Shown here: piece after piece, positions 33,216 through 47,459 of the stretch
How the letters are laid out: each line of letters begins with the position of its first letter
How positions within the stretch are numbered: position 1 is the stretch's first letter
DNA from: Nymphaea colorata
Taxonomy: Eukaryota; Streptophyta; Magnoliopsida; Nymphaeales; Nymphaeaceae
Reading direction: 5' to 3'
NCBI RefSeq assembly: GCF_008831285.2
Contig: NC_045145.1
Location: 6,880,802-6,944,801, forward strand
DNA length: 64,000 bases
The notes under the pieces: generated by a model
Told to the model about the DNA's origin: nothing
Database searches by the model: none
The model's input: the letters and a program-made list of their open reading frames with translations, nothing else
Translations under genes and position numbers: made by a program

Positions 33216-35096
33216 GAGGTAGTGGTGGTGCTTGTTCGTGTTGGATGGCTGTACTTGCCAAACAAAGGAATGACCTCTCTTGGCAATGAAAGCTCACCAG
33301 CGTTACTCGCAGAGTTGAATTTTATTCTCAAATAAACTCGGGTTGTTTGTACAAATGACCCAGGTATGAAAAAGTGTTGGTTGCCCTCGTTTGGCCTTTG
33401 TAGCCTTGTTAACGTGTATCTTTTCAGTCATTGGTTCATATTAATTGGTGTTTGTATATAAAACATTTGTGAATTTGGCTAATCACTATCCGTCCGTCGA
33501 TGGGGCGAGCTTGATTTTGTTGATTTTCTATTCTGGCTTACGGATGAACTCAAACGGCTTGAATTTTGCAGAAGGGCAAGGGAACTTCAGTTTTTTCAAA
33601 AAGGCGATTGCAGGTTACCTGGCTAATACCAGCACGTTAAATGCGTTGTTAGCAAGAGAGGCCAGAATGGCATTGTGGGAAGCTTGCAGGGGTTGGATTG
33701 ACAATGGGAATCAAAATTTGCGAAGGACAAACCTGTGGACTAGTTTTGCAAGCGTTTGTAATTGAGGTCTGCCTAGCCCCATCTTGCCAATCGACAGAGA
33801 AAGAGAGAGAGAGAGAGTTGTGGAAAGAAAAAATAATGAAGGGTTTGCCTACAAAAAAACTATTCTTAATACATTTTGGTAGACATTAGAATAACGTTTC
33901 TCCTGGTTTTGTTTAGGAACTAATTCCAAACTTTTAGATAATCTTAAATGGAAGTGCATATGTTAATCCATATTCAAACTAAGTTCTGCAAGGACATCCA
34001 TTTGAACTCACACCCACCTTGAGATGCTCATATGGATCTCGTATTACTGAAACGCAAACTTATACTCCAAGGAAAACAAAGAGCAGCAAACAAAGTGAAA
34101 GCTTTTGCAGTTATGGGCCGTATCAATCTGATTTTCCATCAAATCAAATGCAATTCTTTTGTGCCCCAATTCCTCCGGTCTCGACATACAAGATGTGTAA
34201 ATGACCTGACTAGGGCTGTAGTTACAAATGCAATTCTCTTAAGCCCCAATTCCTCCGGCCTCGACATATAAATAACCTAACTAGGGCTGGAGTTGGTGAA
34301 AGCGGCTAGATTGTAGTGTTTCTTTCAAGTCGTTTTGGAGGGACGTGGGCACCTAGCAAATTTACAAGGTTTTTCCAGACAACAGGGAAGGATTAGCAAA
34401 GCAGTTTCCGTAACCTCACATCGGGATTTTCTTACACTGATCGAATTGATTATTTTTCAAAGGGCACCAGTCAAACATAGTTTTGCTGTAATAGATCCAG
34501 ATGCAAATTCTTACCCAAAAAGTAAGAGCTGCTTGTTTGTGAATCGTAGAAAGCCAGCCTTCTCAGTCATAACCAATGCAAAGCCAATCCCCACTAGTGG
34601 CCCATCATGTATAGTGGTTGAGAAGGTGCTATTCTAAACCTGACCATATCCCTACAATCTTAAACATAGCCCCACCATCACCAATCTTTTTCTTCAAAAA
34701 AAACATGCATGAAGACAAGGTAGAAATACTCAATAATCCCATTATATTCAAAGTTTGAACTATGTACAAGGGCATCTGGTCTTTTCTTCCAGTAGGATCT
34801 CAAAGAGATCTTCCAATAGAAAATCATTGTATGCAAAGGAAATTGTTGCATGCATGAAGACCCTCATCTGGCAACCAGCAGCTTCTCCAACACCCATTCA
34901 TATCGTTCTCCCATTTGTTAGTATGTCTATATTAAATGATACTCAAGGTGAAAGTATGGGTAATAGTTACAGCAACCTGCACAATTTAGAAGAAAAGAAA
35001 AAAAGGGATTCATCCTGGATGTGATTCACCAATATCCACAGATATGTTCCAGTTTCCCATCACCTTCATAGTGCATTGTAGACGTCAATGACCATT
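33216..35096. other. convergent 3' regions of 5-FCL and the RING gene
   Basis: This holds the 3' untranslated region of 5-FCL (AATAAA at 33331-33336) and, from the other side, that of the RING gene. An 80-bp-period duplication is annotated at 34145-34304. Reading frames such as 33445-33765 show no family resemblance. Confidence 0.6.
34145..34304. repeat. direct tandem duplication, 80-bp period
   Basis: CAAATGCAATTCT...CCCCAATTCCTCCGG...CTCGACATA...CTAGGGCTG occurs twice, 80 bp apart, with about 10% differences. Confidence 0.85.
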
Positions 35097-38000
35097 TCAT
35101 GGGCTTTCATTGAAAATCATTTCCTAAATAAATGAGAAGAAAAATAAGGATTATTACAACACTGCAAGAGCTAACCAAATCAACAATATTTTCAAGTTAT
35201 TGGGACATAGTGCAAATGCCGTATTCTGAACATTCAAGTGTCAGAGAGAGAGAGACAGAGTACATCTTCCAGCGCATGTCATTGTTTACATAAGCATGTT
35301 AACTGAACTGATCAAACGTATCAACAGGCTACCACTGAAACTAGGCATGCTAACTTACTCAAACCTACGGCCTAGTTCCATATACAACAAGCTAACATCA
35401 ACATGAGTATTAATACAACCTAGAGTCAGCAAGAGGCAGGCTTTTGGGAAGCTATAAACAATTTCAATTTTTCATAAAATTCTATCATTTTTTTAAATAA
35501 GAAACCATTGTTTTCCATAACGGACTTTAGAATGGCAGAAAAGTTATACCTTTATTGAAACTCTATTTAAGGACAGAAGATTGTCATTTAATTGAAAAAA
35601 CTTAACTTTAGATATGTGCAAAAGCCGCAATCAAGGTTTAGAAGCCCTGGCTAGCAGTTAATACTCAATTTTCTATTTAAGTCACAATACTTACAAGAAG
35701 ATCAAGAAGACGAACCCGGCACCCAATGGCCATATCTCCCAAGTTAAGGATGTGACTTAATATGTTCAGCTTCTAACTATAAATATTTTCATTTTCATAA
35801 CTAACATGATACTTTGAAGTCCAAATACTAAAGACATCCAATACAAATAAACAAGACAGTATACAATAAGTCTTCCTTCTTCAACATGACCAGGTCCAAG
35901 TGTATACATCTTAACAATTAAAGCCCCTACAACTACATGTTAGTGATTCTAAAGCATTTGAAGCACAACTCCCTCCCTTCAAGCAGCAGTCTTTTCCTTG
36001 ATCCTCAGGTACACGCTTCATGATCACTGACAATCTATAAACCTAATTGACTCCTTCTATCTAGTGGGTACACCAAACTGACACATAGTTCACTGCCACT
36101 AGTTATAGCCTCTGCATCTCACATTTTGACAACACAAAATGATCTATATTGGCATATATCATGCAACTCTTCCCTTTTGTTAGTTTCACAAAAGCTTGAT
36201 AAGCTCTCTCACATTCATAAATTTCCCAGCCCATCTTCAGGAAAACCTTTACATAGTTCTGCCCAAAATTCCATACTAGTTCATGAGCCTGGACATCGAT
36301 CCAAGAAGCAAGAAAGACTACTAAGGGTGCTTACATAATCTTTTTTATGATGGAAATGCTCACGCAATGCACTAACAGCTCCTTTTCACATCACTTATCA
36401 ACCCCTTGCCAGAAACAGGGGAATAACAAAAGGTGGGAACAGTAAGATTACATTTTTCTGCTATTTGCCAAAATAAATGAACCATGTCATATGTATACAG
36501 TTGCAGAACTGGGATAAACACACTTCTATAATTTTAAAATCATTAGTACATGAGGTATATAGAAGAATTCAGATGTACAAAGAGTGCCATTAGCAAAAGA
36601 GACAGAGTCCCTGCCTAGGCACAACCAAATCTGCACAACACGTTAGGTGCAAGTCTCACACCCTGGACTGCCTAGGAATCCAGGCAATTACTGGGTGAAT
36701 GCACTTCAGCATTTTCTTCTATTTTTCTTACTTGATTTTTTAAAAACCCATGACATATGTGGTGTTCAATGGTTCAATTATAAGGGTTTTCTTTCAATTT
36801 GTTCTCATTCTTTAAACCAATGTTGCTTTGAAATCTCAGTATGCATATTTTGTTTTAATTTTTTCCACTTTTTATATATTATATTTTTTTATTATTTTTA
36901 TATTCACTTCATTTGTTCCGTTTATTTAACTGTTTACAATCCATAATTATAAACATAATCCTCAGGTATTTTTTGGCAAAGTTGTTGTTGGGAAAATCTC
37001 AGAAATTCAAAAGGTTATAGATAATAAAAAAACAACAATAACTTGAAAATGTTATAACAATTAAGAGTTTAATACTGATCTTCTTACAAATATGCTGATA
37101 ATGGTTCAAATAGGTTTTCAATTTTGAAATAAACAAATAAGTGGAAATAAGCACTGAGAATACATTAGAAAGGGTTTTTAAAAAAAAGGGGAAAATATCG
37201 CGTTATTATTTTGAGAAATATTCATTTGTGACATTACGAGAAAATCATGGGCTTTCCCGTTTAAAAGCATTTCTGCCATTTTAACAATAAAAGTATGATA
37301 TTGTCTAACAATTGCTGATAATTAACACTATTATAAACATATTTCCCCACTATAATCATATTTTCCACTACTGATATTCAGCAAACTTACCCAATTTTTG
37401 TATCAATTTCATATCATAATATAAAGCAGGGAAATAGCTAGCAGTCAAGATTATTGGAGACCATAATCCAACATATTACATCATGTTTGTAAACACATTT
37501 TCCTGCTTCAAATATGTTCCTACACTGAGTTCCTCACTTGTATCCCATGTTGTGTCGTGCTATGGGCACACTAATACCTATGTGTTGTGTCATGAATCAA
37601 TTTATTAGAGAATAGAATTTGGCATATTATATAAGTCCTCGTCCTCAAGGTTGTAAAAGGTCTGCCCACATCTGCTGTCATCAGTCCAAGAATAAGAAAC
37701 ATAACACTAGATTTATTAATTAAGAATAAAGAAATATAAAATTTCCTATAAACTCATAATGCAAGAAATTATGATACTATCTACAAAATATTAGTACGAG
37801 CTACATAATTAGAAAATATGCTATGAATGGCATGCATATCACTACAAAGAAAATGCAAATTATGAAATGCTATGAACGTAAACAAGAAAACTAAACAAAA
37901 AAGTCAGGAAATCATAATAGTGCATGCAATTAGATTAATAAAAAAACAAAGTTGTATTTCACTGTCGTGATGACCATCACTACCAAAATCACAAGGATGA

Positions 38001-40950
38001 TGGGTGCCTTTCTCTAGCATGAGCTCAACAAAAGAAAAGAAAAAAAATTTGTGTCATACTGCAACCAACCCAATATATGCTCAATATACATCCCAAACGG
38101 AATTCAGGGGTTTTCTCTTCAACTTTATGTACAAGAACAGTATGTCCTGTAGCCTATGCTGGATACACCACCACACTTGCAACACAGATTGCCATTTCAG
38201 AAGCACTGAAAGTAGTGGAACCAGGTGAGGGTGTGTGTATCTACACGGACAGAAAGAAACATGTATGCACATATAAACACATATTGCCCACCCAAAGGAA
38301 ATGAAAATACCAAGCTAATTATCAAAGGATCTTCTAAAAAATACCCTACTCCGTCACATCAATTTCTGAGTCACATATTTGGACTGAGACTGGATCCATC
38401 ATTTACCATATCTTAATTAATTCAAAGTCAGACTTGGATCCAGACATGTAAGTTTAAAACAAAATCAGGATCCATTAAGGGTAAGATCTGAATTTATGCA
38501 CATATCGCATTTTGAATGTTTAATCCAAGTCAACATATTTTCGATCCAATTTACCTTTAATGGATCTGACTAAATTGAATTCATTTTGGGTCGAATAATT
38601 GGATCTTACAAACCCATTGACATCCCCCAGAACCATCATCCAGAGAACAATAAGTAGTCAGACAGAATTTGTAATGTGGTCTTTTCAGAAATTTGGCTCT
38701 TATGAGGATGTCACCCTACTTAACAATGAATATCACAAAATCACTTCAGAAAACAGCAATTCCTAGACAAGGAGAGCAAGAGAAAACAAACAAGTAGGAA
38801 GCTTTGAATATGAAAATTACCTAAAGCTAAGAAAGTTAAAAGGAGTGAAAATAAACCACAAAAAAAAAATCACTAACCTTTCCACACACAGGACAGCTTT
38901 CACTTCTTTCCATCCACTCATATATACAACCAAGATGGAAATGGTGAGAGCACTGGGTGATTATCTTAGGATCTTCAGGAGTATATTCTGCAAAAGAAAA
39001 CATTTCTTAATGTCAACGTCTGTTAGTTGAAACAACGTCACATAGTCAATTAGTCATGGACAGGACTGGGGCATAACAGGTATAGGAGTAACCACATGAC
39101 CAGTTGCGTATGTGGTTCTTGCTACACACGTATATATAGTATATCAATATATTAAATTTAAAATGTTTCACATATCAAGTAGCAAATTAACAATTAAATA
39201 TTCAATGTCTGAATTATGTATAATGGTGTAAGAGTACATAGCAACCAACAATTAAGAATAAAACAAGATGCAGTTAATAATAGATACTTCTAGTCCTGCC
39301 AGTGAGGCTCATATGACCAGAGGAAACAATGTGGATGTGACATGCATAATACAAGGACAAGAGTCATTTTACATGATCTTCGAGTGAAAAATTAAGCACA
39401 TTGAGAAAATTATATTTGTATTCTAACAAATAAACTTACTGTGGAAAGAAAGTGTATTTGACAATTGACACATGTTCCTGTTGTTTGGAAAAGAAAAAGG
39501 TACTTTATAGGTGTATATTCATGCGTGCATGGTAAGTTGATCGAATTGCAATACTAGTAACGGATATCCTGAATGTATAACTTAGTCCATCCCATCAGCC
39601 AGAAAAGTAAGAAATGTTCAAGTCAATTAGATGACATCACGTATGCTGCAAACTTTTCTTTTCACATGGGAATATCACATGAATGAACTACATGATGTTC
39701 AGTTTCAATAAGATAATTTAATTGACAATCAATTTACATTTGGATATTTTTTTTACTCGGAAAATGGCCCACAACTACTAGGAGCAGAAACAAAACTCAG
39801 GCATCAGCTTTTTGTTTAGCAAAGCCAAACATGAAAGATATGGGAAAACAGCTTGATAAATACAAAAGGCAAAAAACTGCTGAAAATACTAGCCACAATG
39901 ACAATATTTATTGTGCAAGTTTATGACAAAGACACTTGTAATTTTACACAAACGACATAATTGACAATCTACGCATTTCCATATAAACCAGAAAGGAGGC
40001 CATGCAAAAAACAAGTACATAGAAATGTCAATCAGGACTCTAACACATCAAAGAACACCTAACAGACGTAACTAATCTGTACCTACATGATTCAGGCTCA
40101 CCTTCAAGGCATGTAGGGCATACATCCTCATCTTCTGATGATGGAAATGTATATGCCACTTCACTTGACACTTTTGACAATAAGTGCTTGCTAGAGGAAT
40201 CTGAGAGGCCATTTTTTGATTGCCCATCATATTCTGTTCTCTTCCACTTCTCTGAAAGAGAATCTAGACCACTACTACTGCTATTTCTTTGAAGAGGTTC
40301 AGATTCATCATGGAAATGGCTAGATGCCTTCTCTCTCCTTGATATCAAGCCATCACGTTGTAAACGAGAATATCTAGAATCCACATCATAGGGCAATGGT
40401 CTTGGAGGTGAACGGTACATGTCCAGTAAAGAATTATCAACCAAGGGTGAAACTTGACCAGGTGCTGCCAAAGGTGTTACCCCTTGAGGAGCTGAAGTGA
40501 CAGCACGAATTTCTCCTTGCTGGAATAATGAGGTGTACTGGACCAAAAAAAAAAAAGAAAATTTGGATAATCACATTTTATCCTTAAAATGTGCTAGACA
40601 AAATTTTCTCTGTGGGCCCTACAAAGGAAAAGAGATTTATTATATCCAATACAACAATTTAGAGCAACAATAAAAAGGTTAAAAAATTTCCATATTAAGG
40701 TAAAATGGTAATTCAGATGCATTGTTCATGAAAAACAAGAACCAAACCAGGCTGTGAACTGAGAACCACTTATATGCATAGTACAGAAAAGTAAAGAATG
40801 TTGGGTCAACGTTTTCTGTGAAAAGATTAATGTATTGCACAAACTGTCACAAAACAGTTGATTAAATAATCCTTGATATGTAGTTGAGGTACATATTTAT
40901 TGCAAATGTCAAATGCTATGATCCTTGAGTACTCCTTTATTAGCTTATGC

Positions 40951-40981
<31 letters not shown>

Positions 40982-42657
40982 GAAAACATCCAACCAATGC
41001 AAGACAAAATAGAAATGTCTCAATTGCATCCATACTGAAGAAAGGAATATATTATATAACATCCTTGATAGAGGTTAACTTTATAGTTCATGAATTCCTT
41101 TTGTATGAATATGTGTGCATAACATATACACACATGAATCTATACTATACGAGCTTAATATGAAGGTACTGAACTTATTTAGGAAAAGCGTAGATTATTT
41201 ATGTCAACCAAATGCAATTGAAAGCTAAATGGAGGTGTAAGATGTAGAGAATGCTAAGTTGCTAACCATTTTATGGAACTCATGCTAGAGTATTAGGAGA
41301 AAAACAAGACTATTCTGAAGAAGGAAATTCTTCATATCAATTTTATGGAACTCATGCTAGAGTATTAGGAGAAAAACAAGACTATTCTGAAGAAGGAAAT
41401 TCTTCATATCAATTTAATGATTGCTGAAAAACCAAAAGGTGGAATAAGATCACACCTAAAATGACACTCAAGGATTTTTCTTCTTTCCTTTATTGATAAT
41501 TCAATGCAATTCCAGCTTTACTTGATTTCTGGAACTAACATAATTCATATGAATTCCGTTTATGCAGTCATTTATGGTTCACAGCAGTGTGCCTTCTTTT
41601 AACCATTCTAACAATGTTTCAGGTCACTGCTTTTGTTATGTATTTTCAACATCTGATACTCATTTGTATTTAATCATTTCCTAAGCAAGCATCTTCTTAT
41701 GCTGCAATTTTGCTGTTTCCATTATGCTTAGGCATTTTTTTCCTTTTCACTGTTTGCAGTCAAAATGTTGCAAAAAGTAATTTAGTTTTATATAATTGTT
41801 TCCTTTTGACTATATTTACATCTTACGGTATGATCAGTTTGACACATGTGCTACTTAAGCCCTTGCATTACGCTTAAGCAGAACATTGCACAAACCTCCA
41901 CATGTCAGAATGATGCATTTAGAAGTACCTAATCGTGAATTAACGCCAAGACAACACTATTCAACATGATTATAAAAAGGAAATTAACATTTAACAGAGA
42001 TATTTAAGTAAGGTTATGAAGCTAACCATGGAATAACCAATTTTCTAGCTAACTTAGATGCATGGGATTCATAACTTTATTAAAACACAAAGCTCCGTAT
42101 TCTTCATGGTAACATTTCTGATAGCCCAGCTGAAAGATTATTCAGTTACATCCATAAATTATTGTCAGCCTGCCAGTAAGGACTACCTAGATGGCCTAAG
42201 AAGGCTAAGATGGCCATGGTGTAAAGGAAATGCCACTTCTTGGAAACAGCAAGCTTTTGATGTCACATACTGAAAACCTTCTGTCCCTTCCGGGTTGCCA
42301 CAATTACTGTGGCAACTGAATGTGCTCAATTACTTCTAACACGCAAGAATATGGAAGACAAGCAAGAGTAGACACATGGATGTATAACTTAAACCCTGAA
42401 GGATAAAGCACTAGCCAAAGAATTGGCAATTGACAAGTAATTCCAGAGTCTATCACACAATATCTAACAGACGAAACAATGAAATCTGAGTAGTATCTAG
42501 CTCGAACAAAAGAACGCCTTTACCATCAGAAACATACCGCACGTAAAAGCTGGTGAATGAAGCATCTCACGCACATACAATTTCTGTAAACTGATCCATT
42601 AGTGTAGGCCAGGTCCTCAAAATCTTCCAGATGTAAACAGCAACATACAGCACCCAT
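35097..42657 (-). CDS. RING-H2 E3 ubiquitin ligase, At3g02290-like (4 coding exons)
   Basis: Coding exons on the minus strand: 42657-42538, 40537-40102, 38987-38878 and 35123-35097. All have GT-AG borders and join in phase to 693 bp (230 aa). The N-terminus MGAVCCCLHLEDFEDLA has Gly2 plus a Cys cluster, a myristoylation/palmitoylation-type motif that suggests membrane attachment. Then come VYRNCMCVRCF, the conserved SLLDMYRSPPRPLPYD...RLQRDGL block and a Ser-rich middle. The RING-H2 finger is CPTC...QCSHHFHLGC...CPVC, split between exons 2 and 3. The last exon encodes only EMIFNESP and a stop, after a 3.75-kb intron; homologues end CGKEMxFNE in the same way. Such proteins pass ubiquitin from E2 to substrates; the substrate here is unknown. 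The gene converges on 5-FCL. Confidence 0.9.
38385..38628. repeat. GATCC-rich dispersed repeat copy
   Basis: A stretch rich in TGGATCC, GATCTGAAT and GATCCAAT words, ending CCCATTGACATCCCCC; on the other strand that end reads GGGGGATGTCAATGGG. The same GATGTCAATGGATC-type edge occurs at 58143 and 58691. It lies in the last intron of the RING gene. Confidence 0.6.
41268..41415. repeat. perfect 72-bp tandem duplication
   Basis: The unit from TTTTATGGAACTCATG to CTTCATATCAA is present twice without a mismatch, in the first coding intron of the RING gene. The lack of divergence points to a recent event. Confidence 0.92.
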
Positions 42658-43870
42658 ACTGAAGTTGCTTCAAATATATACTCTGACAATATTGATACTC
42701 CTGAAGATCCTCTAACAAAATCGAAATCACTTTTCCATCGGTATTTGCAAATAACTTTTTACTTATCATATATGTGCTAGAATAAAACGAATTACCAGAT
42801 ATTAGTGGAGATCATTGCCTTTTCAACCAAAACCAGACCTTGCAGACTAGTACTTCCTCCATCAAGCACAGAAAAGACTAAGCCCCAGCACTGGATTAGT
42901 GCGCCAGGTTTAACACCCACACACTACACAAAAAGTAATTCGATTTCTCCAATTTTACCTGTCTCAGTTAAAGCGGACTATGTCAATCGGCAGTTGTTTA
43001 GCATGAACTGACAAATGAAATATCAACAAAAAACATGTTTAACAACAATGTATATATATAAAGCAAAATAACCCTTACATTAGCAAAATTTCAGAAGAGA
43101 ATAAAAAAATCGAAGAAAATTGCCCATGGTTGTAACCAATTTCAGATAAGAGCTACCCTTAATGGCATAACCAACAAAAGGATGATTTACCATCAAATAG
43201 GACAGGCAAAGGGCATGTCTAGAAATTCAGAATATATTTTGAGAAATTAAGATCCCACATAAACCTCCAACTTCCCCAACATTGGGACAAGAACAATCCA
43301 CTACAGGATACACACGAGAATTCATTAAGGAAAAAAAAAAAGGAAAATCAAAACATCACCACCCAAAATATGAAAAGAAAGAGGAAAACTATAGTACCCC
43401 AATGGACCAAAAACGGCCAAAAAACGTAGCGTCTCAACTAAAAACCCGATGATTAGAGGCGACAATCAGAAGAAGAAGAAAACAAGTCCTCGAACACCAC
43501 AATGAAACGAAAGGAAGATGCGCGAAGGAGAAGAAGGCACCTTCTGGGCATCGATGATCGCCAGCCCAAAAGGAAAAATTGGAAGAAAAGGATCGAGAGG
43601 ACGGTGAATTTCCTGCCGGCCAGAAACAGGGGAGGTGGGGGTGGAGGGTTTTTGAGAGGCGTTAGTTGGTGGTATCTTCAATCCAAACTGAAGCTACAAA
43701 TATAGAAACAGAATAGAAATAGAACTATATATGTAAATTTTAAGGGGAACCAGCAGAGAGGAAGGGGAGAAAGACAGAGAGAATCCGATTTTTAGGATGT
43801 TTCTTTCCTTCTTGCTTTGGCACAAACGAGAGACCTTGAGAGAGAAAATATGGGAGGGTGACGGGTCATC
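42658..43870 (-). promoter_or_regulatory. probable 5' leader exon, leader intron and promoter side of the RING gene
   Basis: On the minus strand, 43870-43541 is pyrimidine-rich (CTCTCTGTCTTTCTCCCC and similar) and ends at a donor-like CCCAGAAG|GTGCC. An acceptor-like AACTTCAG sits one base before the ATG at 42657. A leader exon plus leader intron is therefore likely, but it is not proven from sequence. No upstream coding exon was found. Confidence 0.45.
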
Positions 43871-45382
43871 ATTAATGATGAAGATGCCGTAGTGCGGTGC
43901 CTGATTACCATTGTGCCCTCGGACGTCTATCTCTCCGTCTCTTTCTCTGCAGAATCTCCGTTCAATACAATAGAATCCTTAAAACGATACGCGTAGAGGA
44001 TATGAATCGGTCTTGTGGTTCTGTATCGGCCGATAACAAATATCAAATGAATATATTAGTATTTATTTTGCTAATATATCTGCCGACAAAATCCGATTCG
44101 GCTGTCATTGAGTGACGCCATATGGATCCACATTACAAAAACCATATTTCAAAGTTCCTTTCTTGGAATCAACTTGTGTATATACATCCAACATAAGTTA
44201 TTGTAATTTACCCTACTTTGTTTGGTGGATATAAAGGTGTTTTACTTCTTAGTAGTAAATTGACAAATTGTAGGTTTGTTGATTTTTTAATATATGAAAG
44301 TATGTATATATTCATGTTAGAATAACATGACACGGAACTTATTTTTCCCTTGAAAATAAATGTAGAACATATTTGTAAAATTAAATGAATAAGAAATTTT
44401 ATTATTTATGAAAGAATAGACTTTTTTGTAAATGTCTGCAGGTGCCGAAGATCTTATATATATATATATATAAGATGAATTTATTTAACTTAATTTTTGA
44501 ACAAGGTGAGATGGATAGACATGATTTTAGCTATAAACAAATATGGCTCGCCGAATGTTTAGCCACTAAAATATAATGTGTAGCTACTAAGTTTATTTTA
44601 TTTACATATAATTCATTAATTTTTCAGTTTTTTTTTTCATACATGAATGCTTCTTAAAATTTGAAATTAAACTTAGAGTGATCCTTAACCAGAAAATTAT
44701 GGCTCGGCTTAGCCATTGGAAAGAAAAATAATAATAAAGAAGAAGACAAACCGATTTTGTCATTCATTATTGACTAAGTTCCAATAGTTGTTTCACAAAG
44801 ATACGCCGCGTCTCTTCTATCCTGGAAACTTTTTTTTTTTTTTTTTCTCACTAAGAAAGGAGAAACTAACCCGAGGGATCTGACTGAGTTGGTTTGACCG
44901 AGCAGCTGACAATATAATTTAAGCTTTAAAATAGAATATAGTAAGAAGAGACTACAATTAATGGAGTTTGGACCTGCTGACAACAACGCACCTTCGCTTG
45001 TGTTATATTTATGCTGCCAAAATAGCTAGAGATCCTATTAAAGCTTAAAGGAACATGACAGTCATAAATTTGTTCTGCTCCAAATAATAATTTTCACTGG
45101 CGCCCATCCCGTGGCAAAACCCACCATGTTGACGATGGTATTGTGATTCGCATGTCAACTAATCTACACTGTTTAAAATATATTATATATATATAACATC
45201 AGCACCCATTATCAAATAAGTTTTTTACATTTTGTGATTCTAAAAACTATCGTGAATTGTGCATTCTGTAATAACATTTCATTGGCAATTGTTTTTAGCC
45301 ACATAATGAACCATTTGTGACAGTTTTAAACTTTGCAAAAATATATAATAAAACTCATCTAGTAATGGACATTAACCAGCTG

Positions 45383-45417
<35 letters not shown>

Positions 45418-45700
45418 ATCAGCAGTCATGAAAAAATTAAAAAGCCTAGTGACCTCTTGTACGGAAGATTCATCTTTTAATATCCTTAATTGATATATGG
45501 ACAAAGATCTACAGGAAGTTATCCGATAGATTTTCAAGAGGAAAAATAATCATTTGGTGGAGTGTACTAATATTTTATTTGGCTCATATATACAATATAT
45601 AGATGTCACTGTCACCTTGTCTGGCGTAAGTGTTAAGATATTTTGTCAGCTATAACGTTTTAAGTATTTTTTATTTGTCCTTTTGTGCATACAGAAGTAA

Positions 45701-45800
45701 GAGGACTTAGGCCTTTCTTCATATATCTTTTACTCACTCAAGAACATATAAGAGGACTTAGGCCTTTCTTCAGATATCTTTCACTCACTCAAGAACATAT
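45701..45800. repeat. 51-bp tandem duplication
   Basis: GAGGACTTAGGCCTTTCTTC...CACTCAAGAACATAT occurs twice in a row with two or three substitutions. Confidence 0.9.
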
Positions 45801-46149
45801 GGATACAGAGTTATATATCTGCTAGAACAAAAAGAATTAAGACCTTATGGTATGGGCCGCTTTAAGAGCAGAAACAAAGAAATACAGCTATAACTCTGGG
45901 CTGTGATATATATATATATATATGTGTGTGTGTGTTTTCTGATGTCTAAGCATTTCCTCACCAGGCTAGATGGTCAGGGTTGATATGGGCTTTTCCTCCT
46001 TGTAGTGTTCCTCTTTCATCTTCTTTCAGTAATCCAAGATTTTTATACTGAAATGGCGTCATCATGACATAATAAAGACAAAAGAAAAATGTGTGAGAGA
46101 GGGGAAGAGTAGAGTAGCATTATTGTTAGTAACAGAACATGTTGACACC

Positions 46150-46580
46150 TGTTAATAGACTGGATTAGAATATATATCTGCATTCTCGGATGTTCATGTA
46201 TTCGGATTTGAATTATAATAATGAGAATAATTTTATACCATAGTCAAATCAGAATCTGAATTCAAAAATCGGAAACCATTCTGCAATCTGGATAACATAT
46301 GAATCCAACTTTTGAATCAAATCGAAACCACATTGTGATATCTTAAGGCACAACTTCAAAATGTATGGACATCGTTTATATGATATTAATCTAAAACTAT
46401 ATCTGATCCGAGTCTGAATCTAATTGGATATTCATCTGAATCCAAATCCAACCAAACACCACTTTTTAAATCTGAATCCAATCCAACTTCTTGATCATAT
46501 ATCAACTAGAGCTTTTTTGAGTAATTTGTCATATATCTAATCTAAATCAAGTTTATTGACACCCATAATTTTGAACATAA
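46150..46580. repeat. GATCC/GAATCC-rich dispersed repeat copy
   Basis: Dense TCTGAATCCAAATCCAA, GATCCGAGTCTGAATC and TGAATCCAATCC words. It begins near TGTTGACACC and ends near TTGACACCCA, like the other copies of this family in the window. Confidence 0.55.
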
Positions 46581-47399
46581 TCTAAAATCATAGGCCAGCT
46601 ACACTTCATAATCTAAGCTTGAATCCAGGTCCTCCTATCCATAAGTATCCACCTTTTAATTTACTTTAAATATCACTCTTGGAATCATAATCATATCCTT
46701 AAATTAAAGTAGACATTGAGAAGGAGCTGCGCCAAATATTTTCATATAACAATTGGTGAATTGATCAAGTACAATGTTAATTCCTGAGGGGGTCGCGCAA
46801 CTGACGGGACAGAGGGTGGTAGGCTGTCGGTTTTTGTATTAAGCTCTCATGGTATTTATTAACTTTCAATACTACAAAAAAAAGGCACCGATAAGCAAGT
46901 TGAAGCACAATAGAAACATCAACTCACAATACTCCTCTTATTCAACCAAGCAGTACGATGAAATACTCCTATTCACTTGAAACATATGCAACTCTAAAGA
47001 TCAAACAAAAGGGAGCGATGGGTAATAATAATCCAAATAAAAGAGATGCATAGCTCAACAATATACATCATAGTCACATACATATTTGACCAATGAGTTT
47101 ATTTTGTAGATGATATTCTAAACCTAACTGACATACTGCTTTAAACCCCTTGCTTCAAGTGGCGAAGAGTTCAAACCTTCTCATTGATGTAAGCTCCTAG
47201 AAAGAAAAAACGGAGCTCGTCATCTCTAAAGTAACTTTTCTCCTTTGAACATTGTCCCTTCAACTTGGTACCATGATTGACATGTGAGACTTAAACTCTC
47301 ATATGTTTACAGAAGCGGAGGAGCCTTGACCCCCCTTGAGATTTTCATAAATTCAAAATTTTACATATAAATTCTAAAAAAAATTGTTTAACTTCTATA

Positions 47400-47404
<5 letters not shown>

Positions 47405-47456
<52 letters not shown>
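47405..47456. repeat. (TA)n microsatellite
   Basis: 26 TA units followed by an imperfect GA run. Confidence 0.95.

Positions 47457-47459
<3 letters not shown>

Noticed and set aside
33445-33765. 106-codon plus-strand frame downstream of 5-FCL
   Set aside because: No recognisable domain; lies after the likely poly(A) signal and reads like random sequence.
40951-40975. 25-base A run as a retrotransposon tail
   Set aside because: No LINE/SINE body or target duplication beside it; treated as a simple homopolymer in the intron.
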